This document shows positions 1 to 10,818 of a DNA stretch of 64,000 nt, one piece after another. Where the stretch lies: positions 463,356-527,355 of the forward strand of contig KZ111140.1 of the NCBI GenBank assembly GCA_002077045.2, read 5' to 3'. The notes beneath the pieces were generated by a model that made no database searches, was not told the DNA's origin, and saw nothing but the letters and a program-made list of their open reading frames with translations. The stretch's first letter is position 1. Each line of letters begins with the position of its first letter. Source of the stretch: Rachicladosporium sp. CCFEE 5018. Its lineage: Eukaryota > Ascomycota > Dothideomycetes > Cladosporiales > Cladosporiaceae. A program made the position numbers and the translations under genes.

Positions 1-1217
1 CTCGGCCGGCGGCGAGTCCTTACCCACCATTACCGAAGTCCCTCCAGAACCTCAAGCAGATTGGGCCCTTCCCCAAGACCCTCTCTCCAGTAGATCCAAA
101 CGGATCTTTTGCGTTCGATCGTCTGATCAAGACTGGTCCCCTACTCAAGCGAACCCGCAAGACGAAGACCTGGAAACCCGTCTTCGTGGTTGTCCGCCCA
201 GGTTTGATTTCTGTGTACCGTGGACCGGAGGACCGGAACCTCAGGCATCAGATCAAGCTCAAGGAGATCACGGCTGTAGCACGGCAGCGTGATCCGAAGA
301 GACAGGAGAGATGTGTTTTTGGAGTCTTTTCGCCGAGCCGGAACTTCCGGTTCGAGGCAGGGAGTGAGAAGGAAGCGGAGGAGTGGGTCAATGTCATTCG
401 GCGAGAGGCGAGGATTGGCGAAGAGGAGGAGGAGATGATGGTGCAAAGTCCCACGGGTGGATCAAACCCATGGCAAGGGTTTGGACGCATTGCCGCGGAC
501 GATGGAAGTGGAGGTGCAAGCGGCGGAGGACACGGCGGAGGGTATAGCAGCACCGACGCCGAAGTCCTCGCGAGCCCGCCATATGCTCGCAAACGAGATC
601 GCGCTACGACGGCAGCTTCAGCTGCTAGTGCCGCACGCCGCACTTCACACGTGTCCTACAACTACTCTGGCGCCGAACACTCCTACAGTGACTTCAGCGA
701 CTCTGGCTTGACCGCCGCCGCTCGGCTGTCCTCGCTGAATCTAGCCGCGGCAGATGCTTTCCCATCAAGCGCTGCTCGCCCTGCTCTCACTCAGCGCACA
801 CCTAGCCAGCTTTCAGTGTCAGCGATCCCGCCGAGCTCACCAGCTAAGACCTCAGAACCTGCAACGCAACCCCAAGCGCAGCCTCAATCGTCCACGAACG
901 TTACTCTTCACTCTACTCCGATCTTACTGCTCTCCCGGCACTCGAAGCTTCGCCGTTGGAAGCGTATGCACCTCACGATCCGTCCTGTGCACCTAGCTCT
1001 GTACAAGGATGCGTCCGAGTACGAGCCACTGCTGCTCATACCTTGGAGCACGATCATCGATGTTGTCGAGATTGATCCTGTAAGCAAGAGTAAGCAGTTC
1101 TGCCTGCAGGTCATTGGGGAGGACAGGAGTTGGCGATTCTGTGCGCTTGACGTGGATGGTCGCGAGAAGGTGCTTAGTGTCTGCAAGGGACTAGGAAAAG
1201 GCAAGGGTAGGGGCTGA
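1..1217 (+). CDS. Two-PH-domain protein (5' truncated by window)
   Basis: The reading frame is open from base 3 to the TGA at 1215-1217, so the N-terminus lies outside the window. A first pleckstrin-homology domain spans roughly 130-405 (GPLLKRTRKTKTWKPVFVVV near its start, a conserved Trp in EAEEWVNVIRREA at its end). A Ser/Ala/Gly-rich linker follows, then a second PH domain at about 915-1200 (LLLSRHSKLRRWKRMHLTI to SWRFCALD..REKVLSVCKG). Two PH domains separated by a low-complexity linker resemble the fungal Opy1-type phosphoinositide-binding adaptors; that comparison is from architecture only. Likely role: membrane phosphoinositide binding at the cell cortex. No catalytic domain is seen. 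An ATG is not visible for the start because the gene is cut by the window edge. Confidence 0.75.
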   Translation, partial: RPAASPYPPLPKSLQNLKQIGPFPKTLSPVDPNGSFAFDRLIKTGPLLKRTRKTKTWKPVFVVVRPGLISVYRGPEDRNLRHQIKLKEITAVARQRDPKRQERCVFGVFSPSRNFRFEAGSEKEAEEWVNVIRREARIGEEEEEMMVQSPTGGSNPWQGFGRIAADDGSGGASGGGHGGGYSSTDAEVLASPPYARKRDRATTAASAASAARRTSHVSYNYSGAEHSYSDFSDSGLTAAARLSSLNLAAADAFPSSAARPALTQRTPSQLSVSAIPPSSPAKTSEPATQPQAQPQSSTNVTLHSTPILLLSRHSKLRRWKRMHLTIRPVHLALYKDASEYEPLLLIPWSTIIDVVEIDPVSKSKQFCLQVIGEDRSWRFCALDVDGREKVLSVCKGLGKGKGRG

Positions 1218-1407
1218 GAGCGTGGACTGTGGATCACACATTCATCCAAGGGTTGTCAAGATTGACTGTGAGTGGCTAATGCATTGATACAACCAAAGTC
1301 TTTGCGGCGCCAGTATTGCAAGCTCATGAAAGCATAGCAAAGCAACTCTTCGAATCCTGCCACCCTTCCCGGGGCTACTGCGTTCGACACCATCATCCTA
1401 TGAAACC

Positions 1408-2505
1408 TTAAAGATCCGACTTTGGCTGCACGATCAAGCCAGGATGCTTAGGAACCACATCGTGGTACGGCTTACGCTTCGCCAACTCCGCCGTACCGAG
1501 TGCACCTGCATATACCGGATCAACGCCATCGTCAATCAATGCGGGCGTCTGTCCAAGCATATGCAGCACCTCCGCAACCACCTCCCGGAGCTGAGCATCT
1601 TCTGCGAAGTTCCCGTAGTAGATCAGCTTCGTGACGTTGTGCGAAACACGAGGAAGCAACGACTTCAGTAGTTGCACGCGCACCTTGTCCCAATACTGTT
1701 GATCATCCGCATGGGCGTGCTTGAAGTCTCTCCCAAGGTCGCGCGTTGGGAAACCATACTACCAGCTGTTGTACGCGGTCCAATAGTCGGCCGTGCGAGT
1801 GATCTCGAGCTCACTTGCATAGTAGCCGATGAGATAGTAGACGTCTTCTGGTGGTGGTCGGGTGCCGTTTGTGCACTTCTGGTTCGCTGTTTAGGGGTAG
1901 CAAAGACACAGTCCGTGGCCGGCTACGATGGATTTCTCAACAAAGATCAACGGCTCTCCCATGACCGCGTCACGCGACAGAATCTGGAGGTACTCAGTAC
2001 CCGCTTCCCTGAAGGCGTCTTTGAGAATGGCGTCTACGGAAAACTCGCCGTAGTGGTGTACCTGATCGTGGCCAGCCAGACTCACAGCGGCTGCTCTGAT
2101 CGGCTCGCCGAGTCGTGCAGCTCCCACTTCGACAAGGGATCGGATCATCTTGTCTAAGATCGCCTGGCTGGCGGTCATAAGGGGCTCATCATCGAGTCCA
2201 GGGTAGGTCGGGTTGACGCAGAGCCAGAAGATCAGGTCATGCCATGCTCCATCTCCGCTCACTCGACCAAGCGCGATGTTGGAGCCATTTGCGTACGAGA
2301 CCGCAACAGCACTAGTGGAAATCAGCGACGTAGTCTTTTATGTTTGTACGACTGGCTGAGGCGCTCACGCATAGTTTGGAGTAAAATGAGATCCAATGGC
2401 GTATTCCTGACGGTTTGGCACGACTGCTGCACGCGCGATGCTGCTCAGACGGAACAGGAGCACTAAATTCACAATGATCTGAACTGGGTTGCGGTGAAGT
2501 TGCAT
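1408..2505 (-). pseudogene. Secreted actin-like ATPase-domain protein, interrupted by two in-frame stops
   Basis: The probable start is ATG at 2505-2503, followed by a hydrophobic signal-peptide-like stretch (IIVNLVLLFRL) ending in ARA. A 57-nt intron (2368-2312, GTGAGC..CTAG) joins FTPNYA to AVAVSYANGSNIALGRV, which looks like the phosphate-1 region of fungal actin-like ATPase (ASKHA) proteins. The C-terminal part (KLIYYGNFAEDAQLREVV ... YAGALGTAELAKRKP) also fits that family. One frame runs from 2311 to the stop at 1408, but it contains TAA at 1893-1891 and TAG at 1761-1759, with coding-like sequence on both sides of each. Either the gene is a recent pseudogene or very short introns remove the stops; I found no convincing splice pair for either. 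Function in this family is not well known. Confidence 0.55.
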
Positions 2506-3044
2506 GGTGTAAAGGCTGCCCTAGGCTGAGCCGCGGTCATAGACGGGGCAATCAGAGACGAGCTCGTGGTCTTTTAGTCAACGAATCCTGTTTATATAGC
2601 CCACTCTGAAACGCCAGTGTTGCCGCCCGATGTCTTTACTGCGCCGCCTGCATGCATAAGAACTGCATATCGCAGTATGGCGCTTACTTCTGCACCACTT
2701 GTGGCTCGGCGGTCACAGTGTGCGACAGATGAGCAGAAATAACTACAACATCATCTTTTGCTTTCCTTCTCCTCATGATTACACATAGTCATTTGTATTA
2801 TGGGAGAAGGCACTCCCGTGCTAGCGCGTAATGATCTCCACCATGAAGTCAAGCCCTACCACGCGTTGGACCCTGTTCGGTACCTACATGTACCTACTTA
2901 GCATACTTGCATGTATTTTTATCCCTAAATTACATTCACACTTGGTCCATCAACCTTCCTATCCACAGCAATGCTTTGTATTGAATCTCAAAGACTTGAG
3001 ACTCATCTTGGAGGATAGATTGACCTTCTCGCTCGACTCAATGG
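2506..3044. other. Intergenic, nothing recognised
   Basis: About 540 bp between the divergent ATPase-like pseudogene and the transporter gene. It must hold both promoters. No RNA gene, repeat or convincing coding exon was seen. Confidence 0.5.
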
Positions 3045-6000
3045 ATGCCAAAGATGTCACGTACAGACGATCGAAACGAGCATGCTCCGACAGACCACCC
3101 CATCGATCGCCCAACGACTGAGTCCACAAAGAGCCAGCGTCTTTTAGCCATAGCGAAGGCGCTATGGACCAAGACAGGTATCACCTGGCCAGTGTACAAG
3201 CTGATGTTCAAGGGGGCATTGGCGCCGACCATTGCCACTGCCCTTTTCCAGGCAGACTCCTACTCAACAACTTTCACTACTGTTGGCTATCTCACGGGCA
3301 TAATGGCGATCCTCTCGATAGTGATACAGCCGCGGGCAAAGTTCCTCCAGACGATGCTCGTCAACGTGCTATTCGTCTGCATCGCAGCAGCTGTCGTGAT
3401 CCTGGCTTTCTACTGTTGTGTGCAGGCACGTCTACACTCCGTCGAGGCAGTCGAGCCTGGGAATGGCGGTTCAGGCACGAGTGGTACCGCAGCTCAAGGA
3501 GCTCAGACAGCTCCCTACAACTCGTCCGCATCGGCAGTCGCTGGAGTATGGCTAATGGTGCTCGTCTATACATGGGCGACTATGCGAGCAGCAAAACCAC
3601 AATTCATGATACCTACGATCGCAGCATCGATCATCACGAACGTTGGTCTTGTCTACGCGCCTCAATTCTCGACCATGACACAAGCCGAAGCCTTCGTGAA
3701 GAAATTGATGAGTGCGATCTTCACAGGCTTTGGCATCGGCACAGGTGTTTCACTATTCATCTTTCCTGCCACGAGTCGCAAGGTGGTCTTCAATGACTTC
3801 GCAGCATACATAACTAGCATGCGATCTGCACTTGCAGCCAATATGACATACATGCACTCCCTGGAGGACAGTGACATGTTCACGTTCACGCGGACCGAAA
3901 CAGCACGGCATCGACTAGTGCAAAGCCCTGAAGCGCAGGCGGTGAAGGCGAAGATGTTAGCTTTGTCTGTCTTCATGCCAAGCTCACTGGAGACCTCCCC
4001 TTCGCGAAGCGAGAAGTCGCTCTTGGTAGTCTTGGGCCGGATGACCTGCAGCAGATCGCCAAGCTTCTACGCATGATCATGCTGCCATTGCTAGGACTGA
4101 GCTGTCTTTCTGATATCTTCGAGCGAATCACTGAGGAACGCGGCTGGGGTGATGTTCCAGTCGATCTACCTGAAGACACTGCTGCTCCAGAAGTAGGGAC
4201 AAAGATGCGTGCGGTTCTAGAGTGGCATGAGCTTACGAGGAAACTTCGTGAACCATTCTCGGACATTGCTGAAACGATTGATCAGGGTCTTGAGCATGTT
4301 GGTCTAGTCTTGAGCCCAACGAAGCCCAGCCAGCAGACAGATCTGACAGAAGACTTGGAAGCGAAAGACACCCAACCTCGACCAGGCAGCAAGGAATTTG
4401 GCACATACTTGGATCGCAGAACCAGTACATTCCACGAGCAGAAGCAAGACATGCTGAAACTCTGGTGCTCTGTGAAAGGTATAGAACTTCCAGGTGGCTT
4501 CTTCACGGATCCGGACGTGACGGCAAAGTTCCAAGACCCCGAGTGGCTACGTCTCGATCATGACTCTGAGGTACGCCGGAGGAGTCGACGTCAGCTGTAT
4601 ATATGCTTGTACATGGAGTTCTTGCTCTGGTCTATCGGGCGTCGAGTGTATGACCTAGTGGCATTCGTCGAGCATAAGCGACAAACGGGCAAGCTGAACA
4701 AAAGGCGACTCGTGGTTCCGGGTAGCAAGCGCTTGCGCAAATGGGCAGTCAGCCTTTTCCGTCGGGATGCTGACACCAGGGACGATCAGCAGATCGAAGG
4801 CAATGATCAGATGACTACGGTGTACCTTGGCGAAGCCTTCGGCAAGAAGAAGGATCCCATGCATCTTCCGCCACATAATGCTTGGGAGAGGTTCAGCGAC
4901 AAGCTTCGCCACATTCCAGCCTTTCTATCCTCGCCTCCGTCCGTATTTGGGTTCCGTGTTGCGTGCGCCACTATGTGTGTCGCCATTATTGGCTATCTTC
5001 ACGACACGCAGACGATGTACACGAAAGAAAGGCTGTTCTGGGCGCAGATCATGGTGGCTATTGGAATGCAGCCGACGGCTGGGCAAGGTCTACGGAACGC
5101 CATGTTACGCATACTCGGGACTGGAGTCTTCATGCTAGCGGCTTTGGTCTGCTGGTACATTGTGGATACCAAGACTGCGGGCGTTATCGTCTTCTACTTC
5201 CTCTTCATCCACGCCGGTCCGTACATCATCGTCAAGTATCCCACACTCACTACCTTGGGCATGATTGGGCCGATAACCATGACCTTGATCATAGGTACGT
5301 TGCATTGACCTGGCATCACCGCTTTTTGCTGACATCGATAGGGTACGCGCTCCAGGTGCGCAAGGTGGGCGTCGAAGCAGCGATCTCGAACGGTCAGGCC
5401 TACCACCCCGTCTACGTGCTCGGCCCGCTTCGATTGGCGACAGTATCAGGTGGACTGTTCCTTGGCTGGCTCTGGACGGTCTTCCCCTGGCCCATCAGCG
5501 AGCACTCTGAGCAACGTAAGAATCTTGGCTCAGGGCTATATCTCCTGGCGAACTACTACTCAGTCATGCACGAGACAGTACGAGCCCGACTTCGCGGCCT
5601 TGATGATGACTCTACTATCAAAGGCTCTGTCTCTCAGCGTCTCGATAAGGCTCGCCGTACGCTGTATGGCAAGTGCAACCTCGTTCTCTCAGGCATGCGC
5701 CTGAGGTCCGCGGTGATCAAGTATGATGTGCCCATAGGCGGCAGGTTCCCGAGCCAGCAGTTCCAAGACATCATAGAGTCCATGCAAAGTACTCTCAACT
5801 TCATGGTCCTCGTGAGTTTTGCATCTACATCCTTCACCGAGATGCAAAGCTCGGATCCTTCCACCAGTAGCTCCGAGTGGCTACACACCTTCCGCAGACT
5901 GATCGGAGAGACGAACGTCACGAGCCAGTCCATCACGACATTGCTGTCTCTCATGTCAGCTTCAGTGACCAACGGTCAAGCTCTCCCGCCATACCTGCGC

Positions 6001-6303
6001 GTTCCGGAGCCATTCCAATACAGCCAGCGACTTGACGAGATGGATGCCGACTTGCTCAGCGTACGGCACATTGCCGAGCCGGGATATGCGAGTTTTGCTG
6101 TAGTACAGATTGGCACGAAGTGCATCATCGATGATCTGAAGAAGCTGTTGGCACAGGTCAAGGATCTGGTTGGAGAGCTGGACTTCTCGTACCACGTTAT
6201 TTCCACCAAAGATGGTGCTGCGAATGAGAGTGAGGAGACGTTGACTTACACGAAGAGCAACCCGCCGACGGGTCAGGGCCAGAACGGCGCTACCAAGACT
6301 TGA
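3045..6303 (+). CDS. ArAE/BRE4-type (DUF2421) multi-pass transporter, copy A, with a frameshift
   Basis: Start ATG at 3045. The N-terminal half has the features of the fungal putative ER transporter six-TM domain (membrane segments around 3210-3430 and 3540-3780, hydrophilic linkers with Gly/Ser). The C-terminal half has a second hydrophobic cluster (4930-5290 and 5415-5490) followed by the DUF2421 region, as in fungal fusaric-acid-resistance-like/BRE4 proteins. The frame moves from phase 0 to phase 2 near 3971: the product should read KAKMLALS..LHAKLTGDLPFAKREVALG, which needs one extra base and is not explained by an intron. A 47-nt intron lies at 5295-5341. Without the lesion the protein would be about 1,070 residues, normal for the family. 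The copy at 43100-45216 is nearly identical over its first half. Substrate unknown; proposed organic-anion or toxin efflux. Confidence 0.8.
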
Positions 6304-6565
6304 TCGATCTGGTTCAGTACCTTTGCTCAGGCTTTGTAGCGCTGGAAATTACAGTTTGGAATGGTTTCGACCCATGTGACTTCAAGTACCCGAAGCTATT
6401 GGCCGAAGCGTATGTGAAGTAACAGCCATTCAGCTTCGACATAAGACTGACTACCTGGGTTTTGCGATGGGATTCAAAGTTTCTCGATAACAACCAAGAC
6501 TACCTGGATAACAGCTATGGCTGACATCCGAGTCCTTCTATGCGAGCTGCCCCACAATCCACTTA

Positions 6566-7576
6566 CTACAGATCGCCTTCCACGCTCTCTACGACGTCCT
6601 CCTCAGCCTTCTGCACGACCTCGATCTCGTCGTCCGTTTCAGCATCCTCGCGAGCTTCGCTGACATTGTTCGGGCGGCTTTGACGCTGCACCTGTGCCCC
6701 ATCGAGCACCTTTTGGACCACCTCAGTCATGAGCGCTCGGAGCTCATCGACGCTCATCTTGATGACCACAGCTTTGGGTGCCGACGCATTGCTAATACCG
6801 TGCTGCCCGTGGCTCGTCATGACGGCAGCAGGCGCAGGCGTGGACATTATGAGCATCGGATCCACTGCCTCGGGTGCAGGCGTGCAAACTCGCGACCGAC
6901 CGAAGCGTGGTGACTCGTGGACCGGCTCGAACGGGAAGTGCGACATCGGAGGTGGTGTTGTATGCTGAATGGGCACACTGGTCGGCGCCAGGCCGTAAGG
7001 CTGCGTGTGAGAGCGACGAAGCTGGTAGCGGTTTGCTACATGTGGCGATTGCATCTGCGTGCGAATGTATGACGGAGGGCGACTGCTTGACTTCATACGC
7101 TTCGCTGCATGGTGGTACGAGGACTTGGGCGCCGGGGTACCGAGCTTTTGGCCGTCGCGGTGAAAGATCACGCCTCCGTCCGGGTTCTGCTGGCGGTGAT
7201 GTAGCATACCGCCATCAGGTGGCTCGGAGACCGAGCGGCGGTGAGAGTTGGAGTATTGGTGTTTTAACAGCGAAGGAATGAAGGGTGCCGGAGTGTTTTC
7301 GATGGACTGAAAGTAGGGCGATTCCGTACTTGAGCCGAAGTCTGGGTAGAAGCTCAGCGATGAGTCGGGTGTATATGTCTGATCGAGGCCGAAAAGGTCG
7401 GTATTCGAATTGCCGAAGTCGAGAGGATCGCGGCTGTCATTGTCGAGACCGTTGCTGAATTCGTTGTTGAAGTCATGGATAGCGGTCAGGTCGATGCTGC
7501 CGCGATTGCTTTCGCTGTCGAATGTCGTGTCGAGAGCGGAGTCCGAGAAAGGCGAGTTTGCCACATCGCAGGACAT
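6566..7576 (-). CDS. Ser/Pro-rich protein of unknown function, copy A
   Basis: 336 residues from ATG 7576-7574. The frame is open further upstream to 7696, but that extension is not preserved by the copy at 45484-46494, where compensating small indels occur before this Met, so I place the start here; both copies then have exactly equal length (1,011 nt). The protein has an acidic N-terminus, a Pro/His/Ser-rich middle (motifs HRRSVSEPPDGGMLHHRQQN and GGVIFHRDG), and a C-terminal helix-like segment (VVIKMSVDELRALMTEVVQK) followed by an acidic tail. No catalytic or DNA-binding domain is recognised. The composition is like nuclear or regulatory proteins, which is only an impression. Confidence 0.7.
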   Translation of the reverse strand: MSCDVANSPFSDSALDTTFDSESNRGSIDLTAIHDFNNEFSNGLDNDSRDPLDFGNSNTDLFGLDQTYTPDSSLSFYPDFGSSTESPYFQSIENTPAPFIPSLLKHQYSNSHRRSVSEPPDGGMLHHRQQNPDGGVIFHRDGQKLGTPAPKSSYHHAAKRMKSSSRPPSYIRTQMQSPHVANRYQLRRSHTQPYGLAPTSVPIQHTTPPPMSHFPFEPVHESPRFGRSRVCTPAPEAVDPMLIMSTPAPAAVMTSHGQHGISNASAPKAVVIKMSVDELRALMTEVVQKVLDGAQVQRQSRPNNVSEAREDAETDDEIEVVQKAEEDVVESVEGDL

Positions 7577-8188
7577 GCTGAAGGGAAATGGTGGGTTGGT
7601 TGTTGCACCTGCAGGAGGCTGTGTGACCAGTTCGCAGCAGATCGCGGTATATGTGCGTGAACATGAGTTCGCAGAAGCGTTCGCATGAGCGTGCATGGGT
7701 CATGCCCCTGTTTCTTTGTCTGTCGACCCGGATGTCGAAAGGTAAGACATGCATCGAAGATTTCACTTCGGGAAAGTCTGATTTCTGCCATCGACTGAGA
7801 TTACTCAGAGGTCACCCTCGCTCCGCATTCACCATACTCCCCGGACTTCCGAGCTCTTGAGCTTGTGGACACGTACGTCCTTGGGCGGACAAGAGCTGAA
7901 CGCAGTGAGTGATCGCGTGTCACGCAGTCCCTCGTTTACGGGCGATGATCGATGTCTCAAGTGCAACGGGTAGCCGCGTCGAGCCTACGAAATGCTCATC
8001 TCCAAGACCTCCATGTGTTCGCGCAGCTTCCCGATGCAAGGCGGTGCAAGTCTCGCCACCTGCATCGTGAAGCAAGTCTCGCCTGCTGTCTCAGACATGC
8101 TTGCAGTTGATCCCAGGTGCCTGGACCAGCAGCTCATTTCCCGAGTGATCGAAATGCATCCCTCACACTCAGCCGCTTTCACTCAACC
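7577..8188. other. Intergenic, nothing recognised
   Basis: About 610 bp between two minus-strand genes; promoter of the Ser/Pro-rich gene and 3' region of the next gene. No RNA gene or repeat seen. It is much more diverged from its counterpart at 46495-47099 than the flanking coding regions are. Confidence 0.5.
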
Positions 8189-8722
8189 TCAATCATCGTC
8201 ATCATCCCTCTTCTTTCCCCAGTTCACCACTTCATAGATCTGATCCATAATCATATCCCCAAATCCCTTCCCAACATCCAATGCCTCTTGCACATCCTTG
8301 TCCCGCTCCGCCACCCAGTCCTTCGAGTCTCTCGCTGCCTGAACCTCAGCCGTGACGCTTGGTCCGTTCTCCGCCTTCACGGTTCGCAAAGCCTCCTGAG
8401 TATGCTGTCTCACTACATCTGGTACAGCAGATGACGTCTCATCTATTCGTGGCACTGAATGGACTCCCACATGTGTGCCGCGCCCGGAGAGATGCTGCAG
8501 TATTGATCGGTGCGTCGACTCGCGGACCAGGTAGTTGATTGAGTATACTGACGTCCCGCCCAGTGTCAAGGTGAAGAGGTCGAGTTTACGCGGAGGTAGC
8601 AGAGCTATCAAGGGGCAAGCTATTGCGGTGGCTAAGGCGACATTGTGCAATGTTCGGGCATAGTCCGCTGCTGCTGCTGCTTGTGCCGCAGCATTGGGCG
8701 GAGGAGGTTGGGGTGTCGACAT
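8189..8722 (-). CDS. Small membrane protein with acidic tail, copy A
   Basis: 177 residues from ATG 8722-8720. A Pro/Ala-rich N-terminus is followed by a hydrophobic segment (VALATAIACPLIALLPP) and a second weakly hydrophobic stretch (DLFTLTLGGTSVYSINYLV), then a hydrophilic helical region and a poly-Asp C-terminus (KKRDDDDD). The LLPPRKLDLFTLTLGG motif is common to uncharacterised fungal proteins, some named rhomboid family, although no rhomboid Ser-His dyad is visible here. The copy at 47100-47612 lacks several Ala codons in the N-terminal Ala/Gln run, consistent with slippage in a GCT/GCA repeat. Role unknown; a mitochondrial or other membrane location is possible. Confidence 0.7.
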   Translation of the reverse strand: MSTPQPPPPNAAAQAAAAADYARTLHNVALATAIACPLIALLPPRKLDLFTLTLGGTSVYSINYLVRESTHRSILQHLSGRGTHVGVHSVPRIDETSSAVPDVVRQHTQEALRTVKAENGPSVTAEVQAARDSKDWVAERDKDVQEALDVGKGFGDMIMDQIYEVVNWGKKRDDDDD

Positions 8723-8940
8723 CGGATTGTGTGACAGTTTCCGAGCGGACTTGAGCAATTTGAAACTGATTCGGCAGAGCGATGTTCACTGGAGCTCAAT
8801 TTGAAGGCTTGGAGGCTTGGGAGTTCGTGAAATCGCCAGGCATTGACTCGATGTAGTACGTCAATACGATTTAGGGAGCCCCGAGATTGATATTGGTATA
8901 TTTTTTACGTGAAGTCCATCGGCTTTACCCGCATGGGTTA

Positions 8941-9036
8941 GGCAATGTAGCAAAGTGGTTACTGCGATTGACTCGAATGTCCTGTACACGATATCAATTC
9001 CCTTCGGGGGCGTAGGTTCGAATCCTGCCATTGTCG
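8941..9036 (+). tRNA. trnS-CGA: tRNA-Ser(CGA) with 15-nt intron, copy A
   Basis: Acceptor arms GGCAATG (8941-8947) and CATTGTC (9029-9035) pair, with one G-T. D stem GCA/TGC, internal A box TAGCAAAGTGG and B box GGTTCGAATCC are present. The anticodon stem ATTGA pairs with TCAAT only if a 15-nt intron (TGTCCTGTACACGAT) is removed one base 3' of the anticodon, giving a 7-nt loop CTCGAAA with anticodon CGA. The extra arm (CCCTTCGGGG) is the long variable arm of a type II tRNA. T arm GTAGG/CCTGC. A TTTT terminator follows at about 9062. Confidence 0.85.
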
Positions 9037-9322
9037 CGTCTCGTCCTTGATGAGACCAGGCTTTTGTTTCCGTCTTGCCCATCGCTCCCAACGGTCGAAT
9101 ATCAAGGTCGTGTGTGCGTGAGGCTCTCTGTTGCATGGCCGGCTGGATCTCTCCGCTATTTTGAGTTCGATAATATCACTTGAAGTTTTAGCTGATGATA
9201 CTTACGTCTTCCATTCATCTTACCACTAGGGAAAAGCGTATCCAACACGATCAATGATTCCAACGACATACAAGTGCACTGCGCCATCAAGAATGACAGG
9301 AGTGTGGTACATGGGAAATGCT
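9037..9322. other. Left flank of the A-specific module
   Basis: Similarity to copy B fades within about 20-30 bp after the tRNA 3' end. The rest of this 286-bp stretch has no counterpart I can see in segment B and no recognisable gene. It would contain the 3' region of the gasdermin-like gene. No terminal inverted repeats or target-site duplication were found. Confidence 0.45.
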
Positions 9323-10432
9323 CTAACGCTGCGAGGCCTTCTCGTTTGCCAAGTCATCGAGCAGCTTCCGCAGCTCCCCTGCACGCTCACCATCATAATA
9401 TGGAATAATGTCTGCCACCCAAGGATCATCCTCTGCGCCTGCTGAGTTCAAAGGGTAATGAAGAGACTTGGACGACCCGGCTCGCGTCTTCGGCCCTTGC
9501 CCGACGTTCGGGAAAAGCTGCATCGAATCAGTCACGAGACGAATCAAGAGTCCATCCAGGCAACGGCAGACCTTACTCGTTCTGAAACGACCCGTTCGGA
9601 ACGCAACACCACTCATGAATACTACCACAGGTCCGGTATCCTACTCATGTCAGTGCGCGTGCTGGACTCCACAACGATGCGACTTACGGTTTTCTTGTAC
9701 TTGTTCCAGGTCTGATCGCTACCTTGCCTCCACCAGCTTGCAGAAGCCGACGCCTGGGCGACATTGACGGTTTGTATGTCCATCCCAATGCGCGCACATG
9801 AGGTCTCCGAGCGCAGGACGGCGAGTGCACAACTGTCTACGACATACGTCGAAGTGATGAGCCACAGCGTGCGGCGCTCTTCCGATAATTCCGTCTCCCA
9901 GTCTGCCAATAGCTTCTGCATATTTCGTGGCTTCTTCACCCATTGATATGCCAGCGAATCTCGCTCGAGCTGGTGACTGTTCACTACGCCCTCGCTGAGC
10001 AGTACAGCGCCAGCGCCGCGACCAGTGCGAAAACTCATGCTAAATTTGCCGAGCACTGGGGCGCCCGGCACGCTACAGTCATCAGAACTTGGGCACGAGA
10101 GAGAGCTCCACCAAGGACACTGACCTTGCACCAGCCTCGACGGCTGTACTAATATCTGTTACGCTCGCAGAATACTTGATCGGCCACTCGATGCCATCTT
10201 GCGACACAATACGCAAGGCATCTGTGGGCGGGTCCCAGCCCTCTGCTGCCAATTCACTTGGCTCAGCGTCACCCAAGTGCACAATTGGCCTCCACTGTCG
10301 AGTTTCGGTAAAGTACCCGCATGTTCCAGGCTTCATATGATTCTCCCCGACCTTCAAGTACAATGCACGACCTTCACCTTGATTACGAAGTTGCTCAATG
10401 TAGACTTCATCCAACCTATCGGCAGCCATCAT
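9323..10432 (-). CDS. Gasdermin-like pore-forming protein (fungal RCD-1/HET-Q1 type), predicted
   Basis: Spliced model: 10432-10125, intron 10124-10073 (GTCAGT..GTAG, CTGAT branch), 10072-9688, intron 9687-9641 (GTAAGT..GTAG, CTGAC branch), 9640-9572, probable intron 9571-9518, 9517-9323; 318 residues. Features fitting the gasdermin N-terminal pore domain: a Gly-rich amphipathic hairpin (KFSMSFRTGRGAGAVLL), a strand motif RRTLWLITSTYVVDSCALAV, a WWRQGSDQTWNKYKK loop, then strand TGPVVVFMSGVAFRTG, and an acidic helical C-terminal tail (ELRKLLDDLANEK). Coding sequence continues upstream in frame (ELAWELPAVVSDFDAR), so an additional first exon, possibly from ATG 10749, is likely. It is divergently transcribed from a caspase-like gene; fungal gasdermins are typically next to a protease gene that cleaves the C-terminal tail. 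The family call is by motif resemblance, not by search. Absent from segment B. Confidence 0.55.
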
Positions 10433-10818
10433 GAGTGACGATTGTTTGATTGTGCGGGCATCAAAGTCGGACACGACTGCTGGCAGCTCCCAGGCAAGCT
10501 CTACATAAAGGCGGGTTGATTATTTCATCCAGCATGCTTGAGTACTCGTGGCAGGCGCCGCTCTCCGGTCAAGATAATGCGTCTACAGCACGTCGTTCTC
10601 GATGCATTAGTAGCCAGCGCCACGGTGGGGCGTGCAGACGGTGGCATGATGCTGAGAGCTACATTAGTGGTCTGACCACATCCCAGGGCCATTTGTTTAC
10701 TTTCAAAGCGAGATGGCTCCACGAGCTCCAACATGGTATGACTATCCATATCACTAAGGCTTGAGCTCTCGCATCGCCTCTGAAGGTCACCATCTGATCA
10801 TCCGAGAGAGCTGCAACG
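10433..10818. promoter_or_regulatory. Divergent intergenic region between gasdermin-like and caspase-like genes
   Basis: Up to 386 bp separate the two outward-facing genes; part of it may be the first exon and a roughly 200-nt intron of the gasdermin-like gene (ATG 10749, donor GTAAAC near 10708, acceptor TATGTAG near 10501). A shared promoter would allow co-regulation. No specific factor site is identified. Confidence 0.4.

Noticed and set aside
7577..7696. Longer start for the Ser/Pro-rich protein
   Set aside because: The extra codons are not conserved in frame between copies A and B (compensating indels), so the start at 7576 is preferred.
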